From positions 1 to 64,000 of the forward strand of contig NZ_NJIG01000020.1 in the NCBI RefSeq assembly GCF_002209535.1: 64,000 nt of DNA. Direction: 5' to 3'. The translations under genes and the position numbers were made by a program. This DNA comes from Achromobacter marplatensis (GTDB taxonomy: Bacteria; Pseudomonadota; Gammaproteobacteria; Burkholderiales; Burkholderiaceae_B). This document shows, one piece after another, positions 25,386-34,505 of the stretch; within the stretch, counting starts at the first letter, position 1; every line of letters starts with the position of its first letter. The notes beneath the pieces were generated by a model that was given only the letters and a program-made list of their open reading frames with translations, searched no databases and was not told the DNA's origin.

Positions 25386-26486
25386 CTAGCGTTTGTGATC
25401 AGTCGCAAGACGTTTTTCAAGCGCCTGACTGTACTTGGACATGGAAAAGCAGAACACGAAGTAGATCAGCGAGATGAAGAGATACGCCTCTACGCCGAAT
25501 CCGCGCCATGCCGCGTCGGACAAGGCCGCCTTGGCCGCCAGCGTCAGGTCGAAGATGCCGATGATCACCACCAGCGACGTGTCCTTGAACAGCGCGATGA
25601 AAATGCTGACCAGCGGCGGGATCACGATCTTCAGCGCCTGCGGCAGGATGATCTTGCGCATCTGCTGCCAGTAGTTCAGGCCCAGCGAATCCGCGCCTTC
25701 GTACTGTCCCTTCGGGATGGCCTGCAAGCCGCCGCGCACCGTTTCCGCGATGTAGGCCGCGGCGAACATGATGATGGCGATCTGCGCGCGTAACAGCTTG
25801 TCGATGGAAAAGCCTTCCGGCAGGAACAAGGGCAGCATCACCGACGACATGAACAGCAGGCTGATCAACGGCACGCCGCGGATCAATTCGATGTACACGA
25901 CGCACAGCGCCTTGATGGCCGGCATCTTCGAACGGCGGCCCAGGGCCAGCAGCACGCCGATGGGGAACGCGAAGGCGATGCCGAACGTGGACAGGATCAG
26001 CGTGAGCGGCAGGCCGCCCCAGCGTGCGTTTTCCACATAGGTCAGGCCGAACACGCCGCCCCACATCAGGAGCGCCACGGCGGTCAGGCCCACGGTCCAG
26101 ATGACGGCCAGCTTCCAGTTCCAGAAACGGCGGATGCCGCTGCAGACGATCACCGCCACCAGGATGATGGTGGCGATCAGCGGACGCCATTGCTCATCGA
26201 ACGGATAAGTGCCGAACAGGATCAGCCGGTGCTTCTCGATGATGAACGCCCAGCAGGCGCCGCCCGAAGCACGGCATTCCTGAGCGCTCGTCGCGTTGAA
26301 GTTGGCTTTGATGAATGCCCATTCCACCAGCGCCGGCACCGCCATCAACAGGAACCACGCAAGCAGTACCGTGATGAGGATGTTCAGCGGCGACGAGAAC
26401 AGGCGGGATTTGAGCCACGGCCACGCGCCCACGTGTGTGCTGGGCGGCGGCAGGCCTTCGCTGGGGGTATGCGTAGTGCTGCTCAT
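25386..26486 (-). CDS. aapM: general L-amino-acid ABC permease AapM
   Basis: This 366-residue inner-membrane permease has one early transmembrane segment (about 33-55), a periplasmic insert with two Cys (ECRASGGACW), then about seven more segments. The ABC-contact EAA loop reads GGLQAIPKGQYEGADSLGLN. The long insert is characteristic of AapM as against shorter His/Glu permeases. It pairs with AapQ (stop separated from this start by one base), feeding AapP. Substrates of the family are broad: Glu, Asp, Gln, His and others. Confidence 0.93.
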   Translation of the reverse strand: MSSTTHTPSEGLPPPSTHVGAWPWLKSRLFSSPLNILITVLLAWFLLMAVPALVEWAFIKANFNATSAQECRASGGACWAFIIEKHRLILFGTYPFDEQWRPLIATIILVAVIVCSGIRRFWNWKLAVIWTVGLTAVALLMWGGVFGLTYVENARWGGLPLTLILSTFGIAFAFPIGVLLALGRRSKMPAIKALCVVYIELIRGVPLISLLFMSSVMLPLFLPEGFSIDKLLRAQIAIIMFAAAYIAETVRGGLQAIPKGQYEGADSLGLNYWQQMRKIILPQALKIVIPPLVSIFIALFKDTSLVVIIGIFDLTLAAKAALSDAAWRGFGVEAYLFISLIYFVFCFSMSKYSQALEKRLATDHKR

Positions 26487-26487
26487 C

Positions 26488-27678
26488 TCAACGCTCCACC
26501 AGCGCGATGCGCTTGTTGTACCAGTTCATGAATATCGAGATCGACAGGCTGACCGTAAGGTACGCGCCCATGATGATGAGGATGCCCTCGATCGCCTGGC
26601 CCGTCTGGTTCAGCGTGGTGTTGACCACCGACACGATGTCCGGATAGCCGATGGCGACCGCCAGCGAGCTGTTCTTCGTCAGGTTCAGGTACTGGCTGGT
26701 CATCGGGGGGATGATCACGCGCAGCGCCTGCGGCAGGATCACCAGGCGCAGTACCTGCTTTCTGCGCAGGCCCAGCGAACCGGCGGCTTCCCACTGGCCG
26801 TTGTTCACGGCCTGGATACCCGACCGCACCACTTCGGCGATGAACGCCGACGTGTAGATCACCAGACCCGCGAGCAACGCGGCGAATTCCGGCGACAGCG
26901 TCAGACCGCCCGAGAAGTTGAAGCCCTTCAATTCCGGCATGTCCAGCGTCAGCGACGCGCCGCTGACCAGCCAGCCGATGAACGGCAGCCCGATCAAGAG
27001 ACCGATGGCCCAGCGGCCCAGCGGGAACATGTGGCCCGTGGCCTCATGGCGCTTCTTGCCGTAATGGCCCAGGAAGATGATGGCCACGATGGCCAGTCCC
27101 AGTCCGGCCAGCATCCAGTCCAGCGAGTTGCCTTCCAGCCCGGGCACTTTCAGGCCGCGGTTGGAAATGAAGACGCCCGGCAGCGGGTTGTGCGCCTGGC
27201 GCGGACCCGGCATGTTTTCCGTGATCAGCGCGTACCAGAAGAACAGCTGCAACAGCAGCGGCACGTTGCGCATCACCTCGACATACACCGACGTGATCTT
27301 CGCCACCAGCCAGTTCTTGGACAGCCGGCCGATACCGATCAGGGTGCCGAGGATGGTTGCCAGCACGATGCCGATGACGGCGACGCGAAGGGTATTGAGC
27401 AGGCCCACCAGGATGGCGCGGCCGTAATCGTTTGCGGGGGTGTAGGCGATGGGCGTTTCGCCGATCGCGAACCCGGCTTCGCGGTTCAGAAACCCGAACC
27501 CCGTGGCGATGTTGCGCACGGACAGGTTGTGAAGCGTGTTCGAAACCAGGAACCACACGGCCCAGGCGACCGCTGCCAGCGCAAGCACCTGGTAGACCAC
27601 GGAGCGCACGCCGGGGTCGTTCCAGTTCAGCCGCCGGCGGGGCGCCGAAATCGGGGCGTTTTTATTGGAAGTCGTCAT
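26488..27678 (-). CDS. aapQ: general L-amino-acid ABC permease AapQ
   Basis: This 396-residue permease has a start region SAPRRRLNWNDPGVRSVVYQ, an early transmembrane segment, the conserved NLSVRNIATGFGFLNREAGF loop and a C-terminal permease domain with the EAA loop SGIQAVNNGQWEAAGSLGL. Start ATG 27678 is preferred to the ATG at 27702 because it gives the usual MTTSNK-type cytoplasmic lead. It forms the membrane channel with AapM. A strong hairpin separates it from aapJ upstream. Confidence 0.93.
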   Translation of the reverse strand: MTTSNKNAPISAPRRRLNWNDPGVRSVVYQVLALAAVAWAVWFLVSNTLHNLSVRNIATGFGFLNREAGFAIGETPIAYTPANDYGRAILVGLLNTLRVAVIGIVLATILGTLIGIGRLSKNWLVAKITSVYVEVMRNVPLLLQLFFWYALITENMPGPRQAHNPLPGVFISNRGLKVPGLEGNSLDWMLAGLGLAIVAIIFLGHYGKKRHEATGHMFPLGRWAIGLLIGLPFIGWLVSGASLTLDMPELKGFNFSGGLTLSPEFAALLAGLVIYTSAFIAEVVRSGIQAVNNGQWEAAGSLGLRRKQVLRLVILPQALRVIIPPMTSQYLNLTKNSSLAVAIGYPDIVSVVNTTLNQTGQAIEGILIIMGAYLTVSLSISIFMNWYNKRIALVER

Positions 27679-27763
27679 GTTGAATCTACAGAAGTCGTAC
27701 ACCGGGTGGCAAAGCCGGCAAGGCCACGCCCCCCACTCCTGCCGCCCGCTCTATGGCGGGCTA

Positions 27764-27794
27764 GGCAAAACGGAGCCCGAGGCTCCGTTTTGCC
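27764..27794 (-). terminator. intra-operon hairpin between aapJ and aapQ
   Basis: A 14-bp perfect stem (arm GGCAAAACGGAGCC) with a 3-base loop fills much of the aapJ-aapQ gap. Its 3' arm on the minus strand ends CGTTTTGCC, so T residues lie in the stem rather than after it. Such a hairpin can end part of the transcripts or protect the aapJ message, so that binding protein is made in excess over permease. Which of the two applies is inference. Confidence 0.7.
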
Positions 27795-27807
27795 AGGCAG
27801 CCGTGTG

Positions 27808-28824
27808 TTAGCGCACCGGCCAGCCGTACATCAAACCGCCCTGCTTGTACGACGCGTTCAGACCGCGTTCCAGCTTCATTGCGCTGTTCTTGCCCAGCGT
27901 GCTTTCGAAGCTTTCACCGTAGTTGCCCACGTTCTTGATGATGTTGTAGGCCCACTTGTCATCCACGCCCAGGTTCTTGCCCATGCCCGGGGTCACGCCC
28001 AGGATGCGCTGGATGTTCGGGTTGGGGCTCTTGGTCATTTCTTCGACGTTCGCCTTGGTGATGCCGTATTCCTCGGCTTCCAGCATGGCGTTCAGCGACC
28101 AGCGGACCACGTTGAACCACTGCTCGTCGCCCTGGCGGACCATGGGGCCCAGCGGCTCCTTGGAAAAGTCTTCCGGCAGGATGATGAACTTGTCCGGGTT
28201 CTCGAGCGTGGTGCGCGTGGAAGCCAGCTGCGACTTGTCGGTCGTGAAGGCGTCGCAGCGGCCGGCCGAGAAGGCGCGGATGATTTCGTCGTACTTGTCG
28301 ATCACGACAGGCTTGAATTCGATCTTCTGACCACGGAACCAGTCAGCCAGGTTCAGTTCGGTGGTGGTGCCCGGCTGCACGCAGATGGTGGCGCCGTTCA
28401 GTTCCTTGGCGCTCTTGACGTTCAGGTCCTTGGAGACCATGACGCCTTGCGAGTCGTAGTAGTTCACGCCCACGCCGATCAGGCCCAGCGTCGTGTCACG
28501 CGTCAGCGTCACGGTGGTGTTGCGGGTCAGCACGTCGACTTCGCCGGACTGCAGCGCGGTGAAGCGTTGCTGTGTGTTCAGCGGGGTGAACTTGACCTTG
28601 GTGGCGTCGCCGAACATCGTGGAGGCGATGGCGCGGCACAGGTCCACGTCGATGCCCTTGTACTCACCCTTGCTGTCGGCGATGGAGAAACCCGGAATGC
28701 CCGTCGACACGCCGCATTGGACAAACCCTTTCTTTTTGACATTATCGAAGGTCGCGCCCGCATTGGCGGCCGCGGATGCAGCAAACAGTGCCGCGCCAAT
28801 AGCAGCGAGTTTCAGTACTTTCAT
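27808..28824 (-). CDS. aapJ: general L-amino-acid ABC substrate-binding protein AapJ
   Basis: This 338-residue periplasmic receptor has a 22-residue signal peptide (ends AANAGATFD) and a type II binding fold (GFVQCGVSTGIPGFSIADSKG, GIDVDLCRAIAST). AapJ proteins bind a wide range of L-amino acids. ATG 28824 follows CGGAGATCACG. It is first in the aapJQMP operon and separated from aapQ by a 129-bp gap with a hairpin. The open frame further upstream is promoter DNA. Confidence 0.94.
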   Translation of the reverse strand: MKVLKLAAIGAALFAASAAANAGATFDNVKKKGFVQCGVSTGIPGFSIADSKGEYKGIDVDLCRAIASTMFGDATKVKFTPLNTQQRFTALQSGEVDVLTRNTTVTLTRDTTLGLIGVGVNYYDSQGVMVSKDLNVKSAKELNGATICVQPGTTTELNLADWFRGQKIEFKPVVIDKYDEIIRAFSAGRCDAFTTDKSQLASTRTTLENPDKFIILPEDFSKEPLGPMVRQGDEQWFNVVRWSLNAMLEAEEYGITKANVEEMTKSPNPNIQRILGVTPGMGKNLGVDDKWAYNIIKNVGNYGESFESTLGKNSAMKLERGLNASYKQGGLMYGWPVR

Positions 28825-29149
28825 CGTGATCTCCGTGTGGGATAAATCGAGCCGTACGCGGGCCGGGTTGGGCCGACGCATGGGGCGGATGGTAGCGTCC
28901 GCGCAGCAGGCGGCGCATCCGGGAATTCCCTTGAAATATAGGGACACTGGCGAAATCAAACGTTGTTTTCGTACGAAAACGGGGACGTGTTTTAGCGCGG
29001 CGGATTTGTCCCAAGACGCATTCATTTCGTTCTGGCGAAAACGTGTCCGACTGGTCACATGGATACGCTTTTTCACAGCCTGCCCACCAAGAGGCTTAGG
29101 CCACCTTACTGTCCCCGAGTTACTATTGCGGCTTCATCTGACAGCCGCC
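28825..29149. promoter_or_regulatory. divergent aapJ/ftsE control region with a 16-bp palindrome
   Basis: No gene is seen. A perfect 16-bp palindrome lies at 28965-28980 (half-site GTTTTCGT), about 140 bp before aapJ and 170 bp before ftsE, in a mildly AT-rich stretch. It is a candidate operator for the amino-acid importer. No promoter hexamers were assigned with confidence. Confidence 0.5.
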
Positions 29150-29911
29150 ATGATCGAATTCCAACACGTATTCAAATCATATGGTCGCGGCCGCAATATT
29201 CTGGCCGACATCAACTTCCGCGTCAGCGCGGGAGAATTCGTTTTCGTATCGGGGCCGTCCGGCGCCGGTAAGTCCACGCTGCTCAAGCTGATCGGCGGGC
29301 TGGAGCCCGCCAGCCGCGGATCCATCCAGGTCAACGGCCAGCGGCTGGACAAGCTGCCCGCGCGCGCCCGGCCGTATCTGCGCCGCGCCGTGGGCGTCAT
29401 CCTGCAAGACACCCACCTGTTGTTCGATCGAAGCGCGTTCGAAAACGTGATGCTGCCGCTGGCCGTCCAGGGGCAGCCCTGGGATTCGGCCGCCGCGCGC
29501 GCCCGCGCCGCGCTCGACAAGGTAGGCCTGTCCGGCAAGGAAGACCTGAACCCCATCGAACTGTCTGGCGGCGAACAGCAACGCCTGGCGATCGCGCGGG
29601 CCATCGTGAACCGGCCGGCCATCCTGATCGCGGACGAACCCACCGCCAACCTTGACCACGACAACGCGCAACGCATCATGAACGTGTTCCGCGACTTCAA
29701 CCGCGTCGGCGTGACGACGCTGATCGCCTCGCACGACCAGGACCTCATGGCGCGCTACGCCACACGCACCTTGCGCATCGACCCGGGCAAGTTCGCCGAT
29801 TCCGCTGGCACCGCGCCTCCGCCCGAGGCCGGGCAGGGCCAGGCCGCCCCGACCCGCACGGGCGGCGGCCGCGCCGAGCCCGGCTTTGGCCATCCGGGAG
29901 AGTCCGCATGA
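29150..29911 (+). CDS. ftsE: cell-division ABC-type ATPase FtsE
   Basis: This 253-residue ATPase has Walker A SGPSGAGKSTL, signature LSGGEQQRLAIARAI, Walker B ILIADEPTANLD and switch His in IASHDQDLM. The opening MIEFQHVFKSYGRGRNILADINF is typical of FtsE, which with FtsX couples divisome assembly to periplasmic peptidoglycan hydrolases. A C-terminal tail of about 35 residues, rich in Pro, Gly and Ala, follows the usual end and is unconserved. The gene overlaps ftsX by 4 bp (ATGA). Confidence 0.95.
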   Translation: MIEFQHVFKSYGRGRNILADINFRVSAGEFVFVSGPSGAGKSTLLKLIGGLEPASRGSIQVNGQRLDKLPARARPYLRRAVGVILQDTHLLFDRSAFENVMLPLAVQGQPWDSAAARARAALDKVGLSGKEDLNPIELSGGEQQRLAIARAIVNRPAILIADEPTANLDHDNAQRIMNVFRDFNRVGVTTLIASHDQDLMARYATRTLRIDPGKFADSAGTAPPPEAGQGQAAPTRTGGGRAEPGFGHPGESA

Positions 29912-30816
29912 ACGCCTGGTTGCGGCAACACCGCTACGCGCTGATGGTCACCCTGCGCCGCCTGGCCAAGCAGCCGTTCTCATCTCTGGCCAACCTGCTG
30001 GTCATGGCGCTGGCGCTGGCCCTGCCCTTGCTGGGCAGCGCCATCCTGGTGTCGGTCCAGCCCGTGGCGCGCGAGATGTCCGTGACGCCCGAAGTCACCG
30101 TGTTCATGCGCGTGGATGCCCCGGCCGGCGCCGCCGCCGACGTGGCCAAGCGCATCAAGGACGAGTATTCGCAAGACGTGCGCGCCGCGCGTGTCGTGGG
30201 GCGCGACGCCGCGCTGGCCGACCTGCGCGCCAACCCCGCCTGGCAGCAGGCGCTGGCCGTGCTGCCGGGCAATCCCCTGCCGGACGCCGTGGTCGTGACG
30301 CTGGCCGATGGCGACAATCTGGCCGGGCGCGCGGACAAGCTCGCGGGCGCCTGGAAGCAATGGAACCACGTGGACCTGGTGCAGCTCGATAGCGCCTGGG
30401 TGCAGCGGTTGGAAGCCATCTTGCGGTTTGCCCGAATCGGCCTGGGATTCCTGGCCGCCTGCGTGGCGGTCGTGGTGCTGGCCACCGTGTTCAACACGGT
30501 ACGCATGCAGGCGCTCTCCCAGCGCGAGGAAATCGGCGTGGCCCGCCTGGTCGGCGCCACCGAATCGTTCGTGCGCCGGCCGTTCCTGTATCTGGGCGCG
30601 CTGTCGGGCGCCGTGGCCTCGCTGCTGGCCATCGGGGTTGCGGCCATCGCGCTGTCGCCGCTGAACGACGCCCTGCTGGGGCTGGCCCGCAGCTACGGCG
30701 CCGAATTTGCCCTTCACCTGCCCGGTACCTCGGTGCTGATCACCGCCGTGGTGGCCTCGGCCGCCCTGGGCGCGCTGTCGGCCCGCTGGTCGGTCACGCG
30801 CAGTACGCGCTTCTGA
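29908..30816 (+). CDS. ftsX: cell-division membrane protein FtsX
   Basis: This 302-residue protein has four transmembrane segments (about residues 25-50, 178-205, 228-250 and 270-290) around a periplasmic domain (about 55-170) with PEVTVFMRVDAPAGAAADVAKRI in order. The conserved TVRMQALSQREEIGVARLVGAT cytoplasmic loop is the MacB/FtsX signature. It anchors FtsE and signals to murein hydrolase activators. The start overlaps the ftsE stop, so the pair is translationally coupled. Confidence 0.95.
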   Translation: MNAWLRQHRYALMVTLRRLAKQPFSSLANLLVMALALALPLLGSAILVSVQPVAREMSVTPEVTVFMRVDAPAGAAADVAKRIKDEYSQDVRAARVVGRDAALADLRANPAWQQALAVLPGNPLPDAVVVTLADGDNLAGRADKLAGAWKQWNHVDLVQLDSAWVQRLEAILRFARIGLGFLAACVAVVVLATVFNTVRMQALSQREEIGVARLVGATESFVRRPFLYLGALSGAVASLLAIGVAAIALSPLNDALLGLARSYGAEFALHLPGTSVLITAVVASAALGALSARWSVTRSTRF

Positions 30817-31227
30817 CGCTGCCGCGTTGCGGCCCGGTTCCCGATGGCCCGCGCCTTGGGAACCGGCGCAGGCCGCCGCCACTGAAAACCCCGCCTAAAG
30901 CCACGTATGAAGCCCGATCCTCCCCGTGATCCGGGGAAAGGCGTGCTATCCGCCCGGGTACGATGATTGCAAGCCGTCCGGGTGAACGGCCGCAGGCGCC
31001 TGCGGGTGCCTGGCCTACAGGCTGTCCACCCTGCAAAAAAGGAAACCGCGAGAAAGAGCGTTAAAAATCAGGGACGTATCGCACCGTCGCCGTTACAAGC
31101 ATTTCCCGCGTTGTAAGCTGGGATATGCAAGAATAAAGCGACATTTTTTTACACTTTTTGAAACATTCCTTGTTTTACCGAGCGCCGTCCTTCGTGTCCC
31201 AATCGCTGTTCTTGCCCCTTAAGTCCC
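30817..31227. other. 411-bp gap between ftsX and cheD
   Basis: No gene is seen. It holds the hairpin at 30834-30866, a perfect 16-bp palindrome at 30990-31005 (CCGCAGGC half-site), a poly-A stretch near 31036 and, at 31060-31180, an AT-rich run that most likely holds the cheD promoter. I could not match a flagellar sigma-28 consensus with confidence, nor any known riboswitch. Confidence 0.5.
30834..30866 (+). terminator. possible ftsX terminator hairpin
   Basis: CCGGTTCCC (30834-30842) pairs with GGGAACCGG (30858-30866), 9 bp with a 15-base loop, 18 bp after the ftsX stop. No T-run follows, so it could instead be a stabilising hairpin. Confidence 0.4.
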
Positions 31228-31974
31228 ATGGTCGCCCGTCTTGAAGCCCGTGCAACGCGCCACTATTTCGATAGCGCGTTCCAGTGTCAGGCGGTGAAAG
31301 TACTCCCCAACGAGTACTACGTCACCGACGAAGACCTGATGATCTCGACCGTACTCGGGTCGTGTGTCGCCGCCTGCATCCACGATCCGGTCACCGGCGT
31401 GGGCGGCATGAACCATTTCATGTTGCCGGAAGGCGACATGCAGTCGCCTGCCTCGGCAACGATGCGCTATGGCGCCTTCGCGATGGAAGTGCTGATCAAC
31501 GAACTGCTGAAGGCGGGCGCCGTGCGCGACCGCCTGGAAGCCAAGGTGTTCGGCGGCGGCGCGGTGCTGAGCGCCATGCAGCAGATGAACATCGGCGAAC
31601 GCAACGGCGAATTCGTCCTGAACTACCTGAAGACCGAAGGCATTCCGGTCAAGGCGCAGGACCTGGGCGACGTGCACGCCCGCCGCATCAACTACTTCCC
31701 GCGCGACGGCCGGGTGATGGTGCGCAAGATGGCCCCGCACCATCAACGCGCCGAAGAGATCATCGCCAAGCGCGAGCAGGCGGCCGCCCAGAGCGTGCAG
31801 GCCAAGACGCAAAGCCCGCCGCGCGTCGAGCGCTTCACCCGGCCCGGGGTGGAACGTTTCGACAAGCCCGCGCGCCCTGGCGTAGAGCGCTTCGACCGCC
31901 CGGCCCGCCCTGGCGTCGAACGCTTCGACACCGCGCTGAGCCGGCTGCGCAAATCGGAAACCACCGACACCTGA
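31228..31974 (+). CDS. cheD: chemoreceptor glutamine deamidase CheD with a repeat tail
   Basis: This 248-residue CheD deamidates glutamines of methyl-accepting chemotaxis proteins and can bind CheC/CheY in some bacteria. The catalytic region is intact: Cys46 in [11 protein letters not shown] and His63 in GGMNHFMLP. The CheD domain ends near residue 180. Beyond it is a Gln/Lys-rich linker and, at about 200-236, four VERF-centred repeats (RPGVERFD spaced 10-11 residues apart) not part of the family. It is separated from any chemotaxis operon, between ftsX and an AraC gene. No strong ribosome-binding site precedes the ATG. Confidence 0.93.
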   Translation: MVARLEARATRHYFDSAFQCQAVKVLPNEYYVTDEDLMISTVLGSCVAACIHDPVTGVGGMNHFMLPEGDMQSPASATMRYGAFAMEVLINELLKAGAVRDRLEAKVFGGGAVLSAMQQMNIGERNGEFVLNYLKTEGIPVKAQDLGDVHARRINYFPRDGRVMVRKMAPHHQRAEEIIAKREQAAAQSVQAKTQSPPRVERFTRPGVERFDKPARPGVERFDRPARPGVERFDTALSRLRKSETTDT

Positions 31975-31987
31975 GGCGCGCGCCGCC

Positions 31988-32944
31988 TTAGAACCCGAAG
32001 CTTGCGCGGTACTGGCTGGGCGACACGCCCAGCCGCCGCGTGAACACTTCGCGCAGATGGCGCGCGTCGCGAAAGCCGCATTCGTAGGCCACGGTCTTCA
32101 GCGGCCGCGCCTCGCGCTCCAGGCGCGCCCGCGCCGCATCCACCCGCACGCGCTCGACGAACTCGGCCGGCGTCACCCCCGCATCGCGCAGGAAGACCCG
32201 CGAGAAGTTGCGGCGGCTCATGTTGGCCACGGCCGCCAACGCATCCAGCCCAAGGTCCGCGTCCAGGTGGCCCAGCACGTGCTGCTGCACCTGCGCCACG
32301 GCCGACGTCTCTTCCACGAACGGCGTCAGGAACGGGCTGAACTGCGATTGCCCGCCCGCGCGCTGCGTGAACACCACCAGCCGCTTGGCCACATTCAGGG
32401 CGACATCCTGCCCGACGTCCTGCGCCAGCAGATACAGCGCCAGGTCGATGCCCGCCGTCACGCCCGCCGACGTATGCAGGCGCCCGTCCTGCACGTATAG
32501 CCGGTCCGCCTCGACCCGCAGCGCGGGGTAGCGCGCCGCCAGCGCCGGCGCATCGTTCCAATGCGTGGTGACGGTGGCGTCCTGCAGCAGGCCGGCGCGC
32601 GCCAACAGGAAGGTGCCGTTGCAGATGGAGCCATAGCGCGGCGCGCGCAGGCACATCGCGCGCAGCCAGGCCAGGGCATCATCGGGTTCGCGCTGCCCGG
32701 GCAAGGCCGGCCCGCCCGCCACCAACAGCAGGTCTGGGGGATCGGCCACGTCCGCGTAGTGGCGCTGCGGCAGCAGCGCCATGCCGTTGGAACAGGGCAC
32801 CGTGCCGCGCGTCAGGCCGATCAGTTCCAGCTGGTAATGCTGGGCGGGCAACAGGAAGCGGTTGGCTTCGGCGAACACGTCCAGCGGTCCGCTGACATCC
32901 AGCGACTGCACGCCGGGAAAGACGACGATAGCGACGGTTTTCAT
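31988..32944 (-). CDS. GlxA-family AraC regulator with DJ-1/PfpI domain
   Basis: This 318-residue regulator has an N-terminal DJ-1/PfpI amidotransferase-like domain (1-180; VAIVVFPGVQSLDVSGPLDV, and nucleophile-elbow Cys in YGSICNGTFLLA) and a C-terminal AraC DNA-binding domain (about 215-318; ANMSRRNFSRVFLRDAGVTP, GFRDARHLREVFTRRLGVSP). Relatives control carnitine, arginine, choline or cyanate-linked catabolism. It ends 14 bp from the convergent cheD end. No clear target gene adjoins it. Confidence 0.9.
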   Translation of the reverse strand: MKTVAIVVFPGVQSLDVSGPLDVFAEANRFLLPAQHYQLELIGLTRGTVPCSNGMALLPQRHYADVADPPDLLLVAGGPALPGQREPDDALAWLRAMCLRAPRYGSICNGTFLLARAGLLQDATVTTHWNDAPALAARYPALRVEADRLYVQDGRLHTSAGVTAGIDLALYLLAQDVGQDVALNVAKRLVVFTQRAGGQSQFSPFLTPFVEETSAVAQVQQHVLGHLDADLGLDALAAVANMSRRNFSRVFLRDAGVTPAEFVERVRVDAARARLEREARPLKTVAYECGFRDARHLREVFTRRLGVSPSQYRASFGF

Positions 32945-33215
32945 GGGAAATCGTTAGCAGGCGGAACGGCGGTGGACGCACAAAACACTACCTTAGCCGA
33001 CCGCCACGGCCGCGGCATGGCCCCGCGCACCAGCCTGGCCCGAAAACGCGGCATCGCGGCCGGAAACCACCCCTGCGTGCCCGGTTGGCCGCCCGCCGCA
33101 CCACGCTGGCGCGATTCCGTCCACGCCGGCCCCGCCCCATCGCCCGCCGGGCCGGCAAGATTGCCCTGTCCGGCCCGGCATGCCGCCGCGCCCATCACCC
33201 CCAAAGGATCCCGCC

Positions 33216-33902
33216 ATGACGATGCCCCCGTCTCTAGCCAGCGAACGCGTCGGCCCCGCCTTTTCCGTGGACGGCATGCTGGCCGCCCGCAACAAGACCC
33301 GCCAGGCCATCGCCGATGTCGCGGCGCGCATCCGGCCCGGCATGGTCGAAGAAGACGCCGTGCAACTGGCCCGGCAAACGCTGATCGACGCCGGCATGGC
33401 GCTCAGTTGGCACCCGACGCGCGTGCGCTTCGGCGCCAACACCATGAAGGCCATGCGCCAGGCTTCCGAACCCGGCGTGGTGCTGGGCGAGCACGACATC
33501 TTCTTCCTGGACATCGCGCCACGCCTGGACGCCTGGGAAGGCGACGGCGGCAAGTCGTTCACCGTGGGCGGCAATGCCGACCAGGCGCGCTGCGCCCGCG
33601 ACGCCGAAGCCCTGTTCCACGACGTGCGCGGCGTGTGGCGCCGCGACGGGCTGACCGGGCAGGAGCTCTACGCCTACGCCGACCGCCAGGCGCGCGCGCT
33701 GGGATGGGAGCTGAACTTCGACCTGCCGGGCCACCGCGTGTCCGATTTCCCGCACGCCGCGATCCACACCGGTTCGCTGGCAGACCTGGCCACCTCGCCG
33801 TCGGAGATGCGCTGGATCCTGGAGATCCACTTGCGCGATCCGGCCGGTCGCTTCGGCGCGTTCTTCGAAGACATGTTGCTGGGCGACGAGCACTACGCGT
33901 AG
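33216..33902 (+). CDS. M24-family (methionine aminopeptidase/Xaa-Pro-dipeptidase fold) protein
   Basis: This 228-residue pita-bread-fold protein retains all five metal ligands of the M24 family: Asp99 (FFLDIAP), Asp110 (WEGDGGKS), His173 (LPGHRV), Glu203 (WILEIHL) and Glu218 (FFEDMLLG). It is a single-domain form without the creatinase N-terminal domain, so it is probably an aminopeptidase-like or amidohydrolase enzyme of unknown substrate. The start ATG at 33216 follows AAAGGATCCCGCC. A 271-bp gap separates it from the divergent AraC gene, and thpR follows after 27 bp. Confidence 0.82.
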   Translation: MTMPPSLASERVGPAFSVDGMLAARNKTRQAIADVAARIRPGMVEEDAVQLARQTLIDAGMALSWHPTRVRFGANTMKAMRQASEPGVVLGEHDIFFLDIAPRLDAWEGDGGKSFTVGGNADQARCARDAEALFHDVRGVWRRDGLTGQELYAYADRQARALGWELNFDLPGHRVSDFPHAAIHTGSLADLATSPSEMRWILEIHLRDPAGRFGAFFEDMLLGDEHYA

Positions 33903-33929
33903 CGCGCAGGCCGCGCCTACAATCGGCGC

Positions 33930-34460
33930 ATGTCCACCGTCCGTCTCTTCTTCGCCCTGTGGCCGTCGCCCCCGCTTGCCGCGTCGCTGGCCGGCTGGGC
34001 GGAACAGGCCCGCCTGGCCTGCGGCGGCCGCGTCATGCGCACCGAGACGCTGCATCTGACCCTGGCCTTCCTGGGGCCGGTGGAGGCGCAGCTGGCAGAC
34101 ACGCTGGCCTGCGCCACGCCCGACCACCGGCTGGCCCCGGGCGAGGTGGCGCTGGACCACTACGGCGTGTTCAACCGCCAACGCATCCTGTGGGCCGGCC
34201 CGCGCGATACGCCCGCCGGCTTGCAGGCCGCGCATGACGGGCTGTGGCAATGGCTGGCCGGATTCGGCCTGGCGGCCCCGCCCCAGCCCTTCCGCCCGCA
34301 CGTGACCTTGCTGCGCAACATCGAACGCGGCCAGCCCCCTGACGCGACGCCGGCGCCGCTGTCCTGGCGCTATGACCGCATGGTGCTGGTGGCCTCGGAA
34401 TCCCTGTCGGGCGGCAGCCGCTACCGCGTCATCGCGCAGTCGCGCCCCGGTGGCGAGTAG
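33930..34460 (+). CDS. thpR: RNA 2',3'-cyclic phosphodiesterase (2H family)
   Basis: This 176-residue 2H phosphoesterase has both catalytic HxT motifs: His42 in HLTLAFLG and His124 in HVTLLRN. ThpR opens 2',3'-cyclic phosphates on RNA and can join 2'-5' linkages in vitro. Size and the VRLFFALWP opening match the family. It follows the M24 gene closely and precedes the nucleotidase gene by 45 bp; the three may be co-transcribed. Confidence 0.93.
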   Translation: MSTVRLFFALWPSPPLAASLAGWAEQARLACGGRVMRTETLHLTLAFLGPVEAQLADTLACATPDHRLAPGEVALDHYGVFNRQRILWAGPRDTPAGLQAAHDGLWQWLAGFGLAAPPQPFRPHVTLLRNIERGQPPDATPAPLSWRYDRMVLVASESLSGGSRYRVIAQSRPGGE

Positions 34461-34505
34461 CCCGGCTCTGGCACAATCAGGCGGTTGCAACGACCTGGGA
34501 TCACC

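Noticed and set aside
26296-28845. 849-codon open frame antisense to aapM, aapQ and aapJ
   Set aside because: It crosses three well-supported genes and their gaps; composition is that of a GC-bias shadow.
30817-31227. Possible riboswitch upstream of cheD
   Set aside because: There are hairpins, but no match to the conserved cores I know (cobalamin, FMN, TPP, cyclic-di-GMP).
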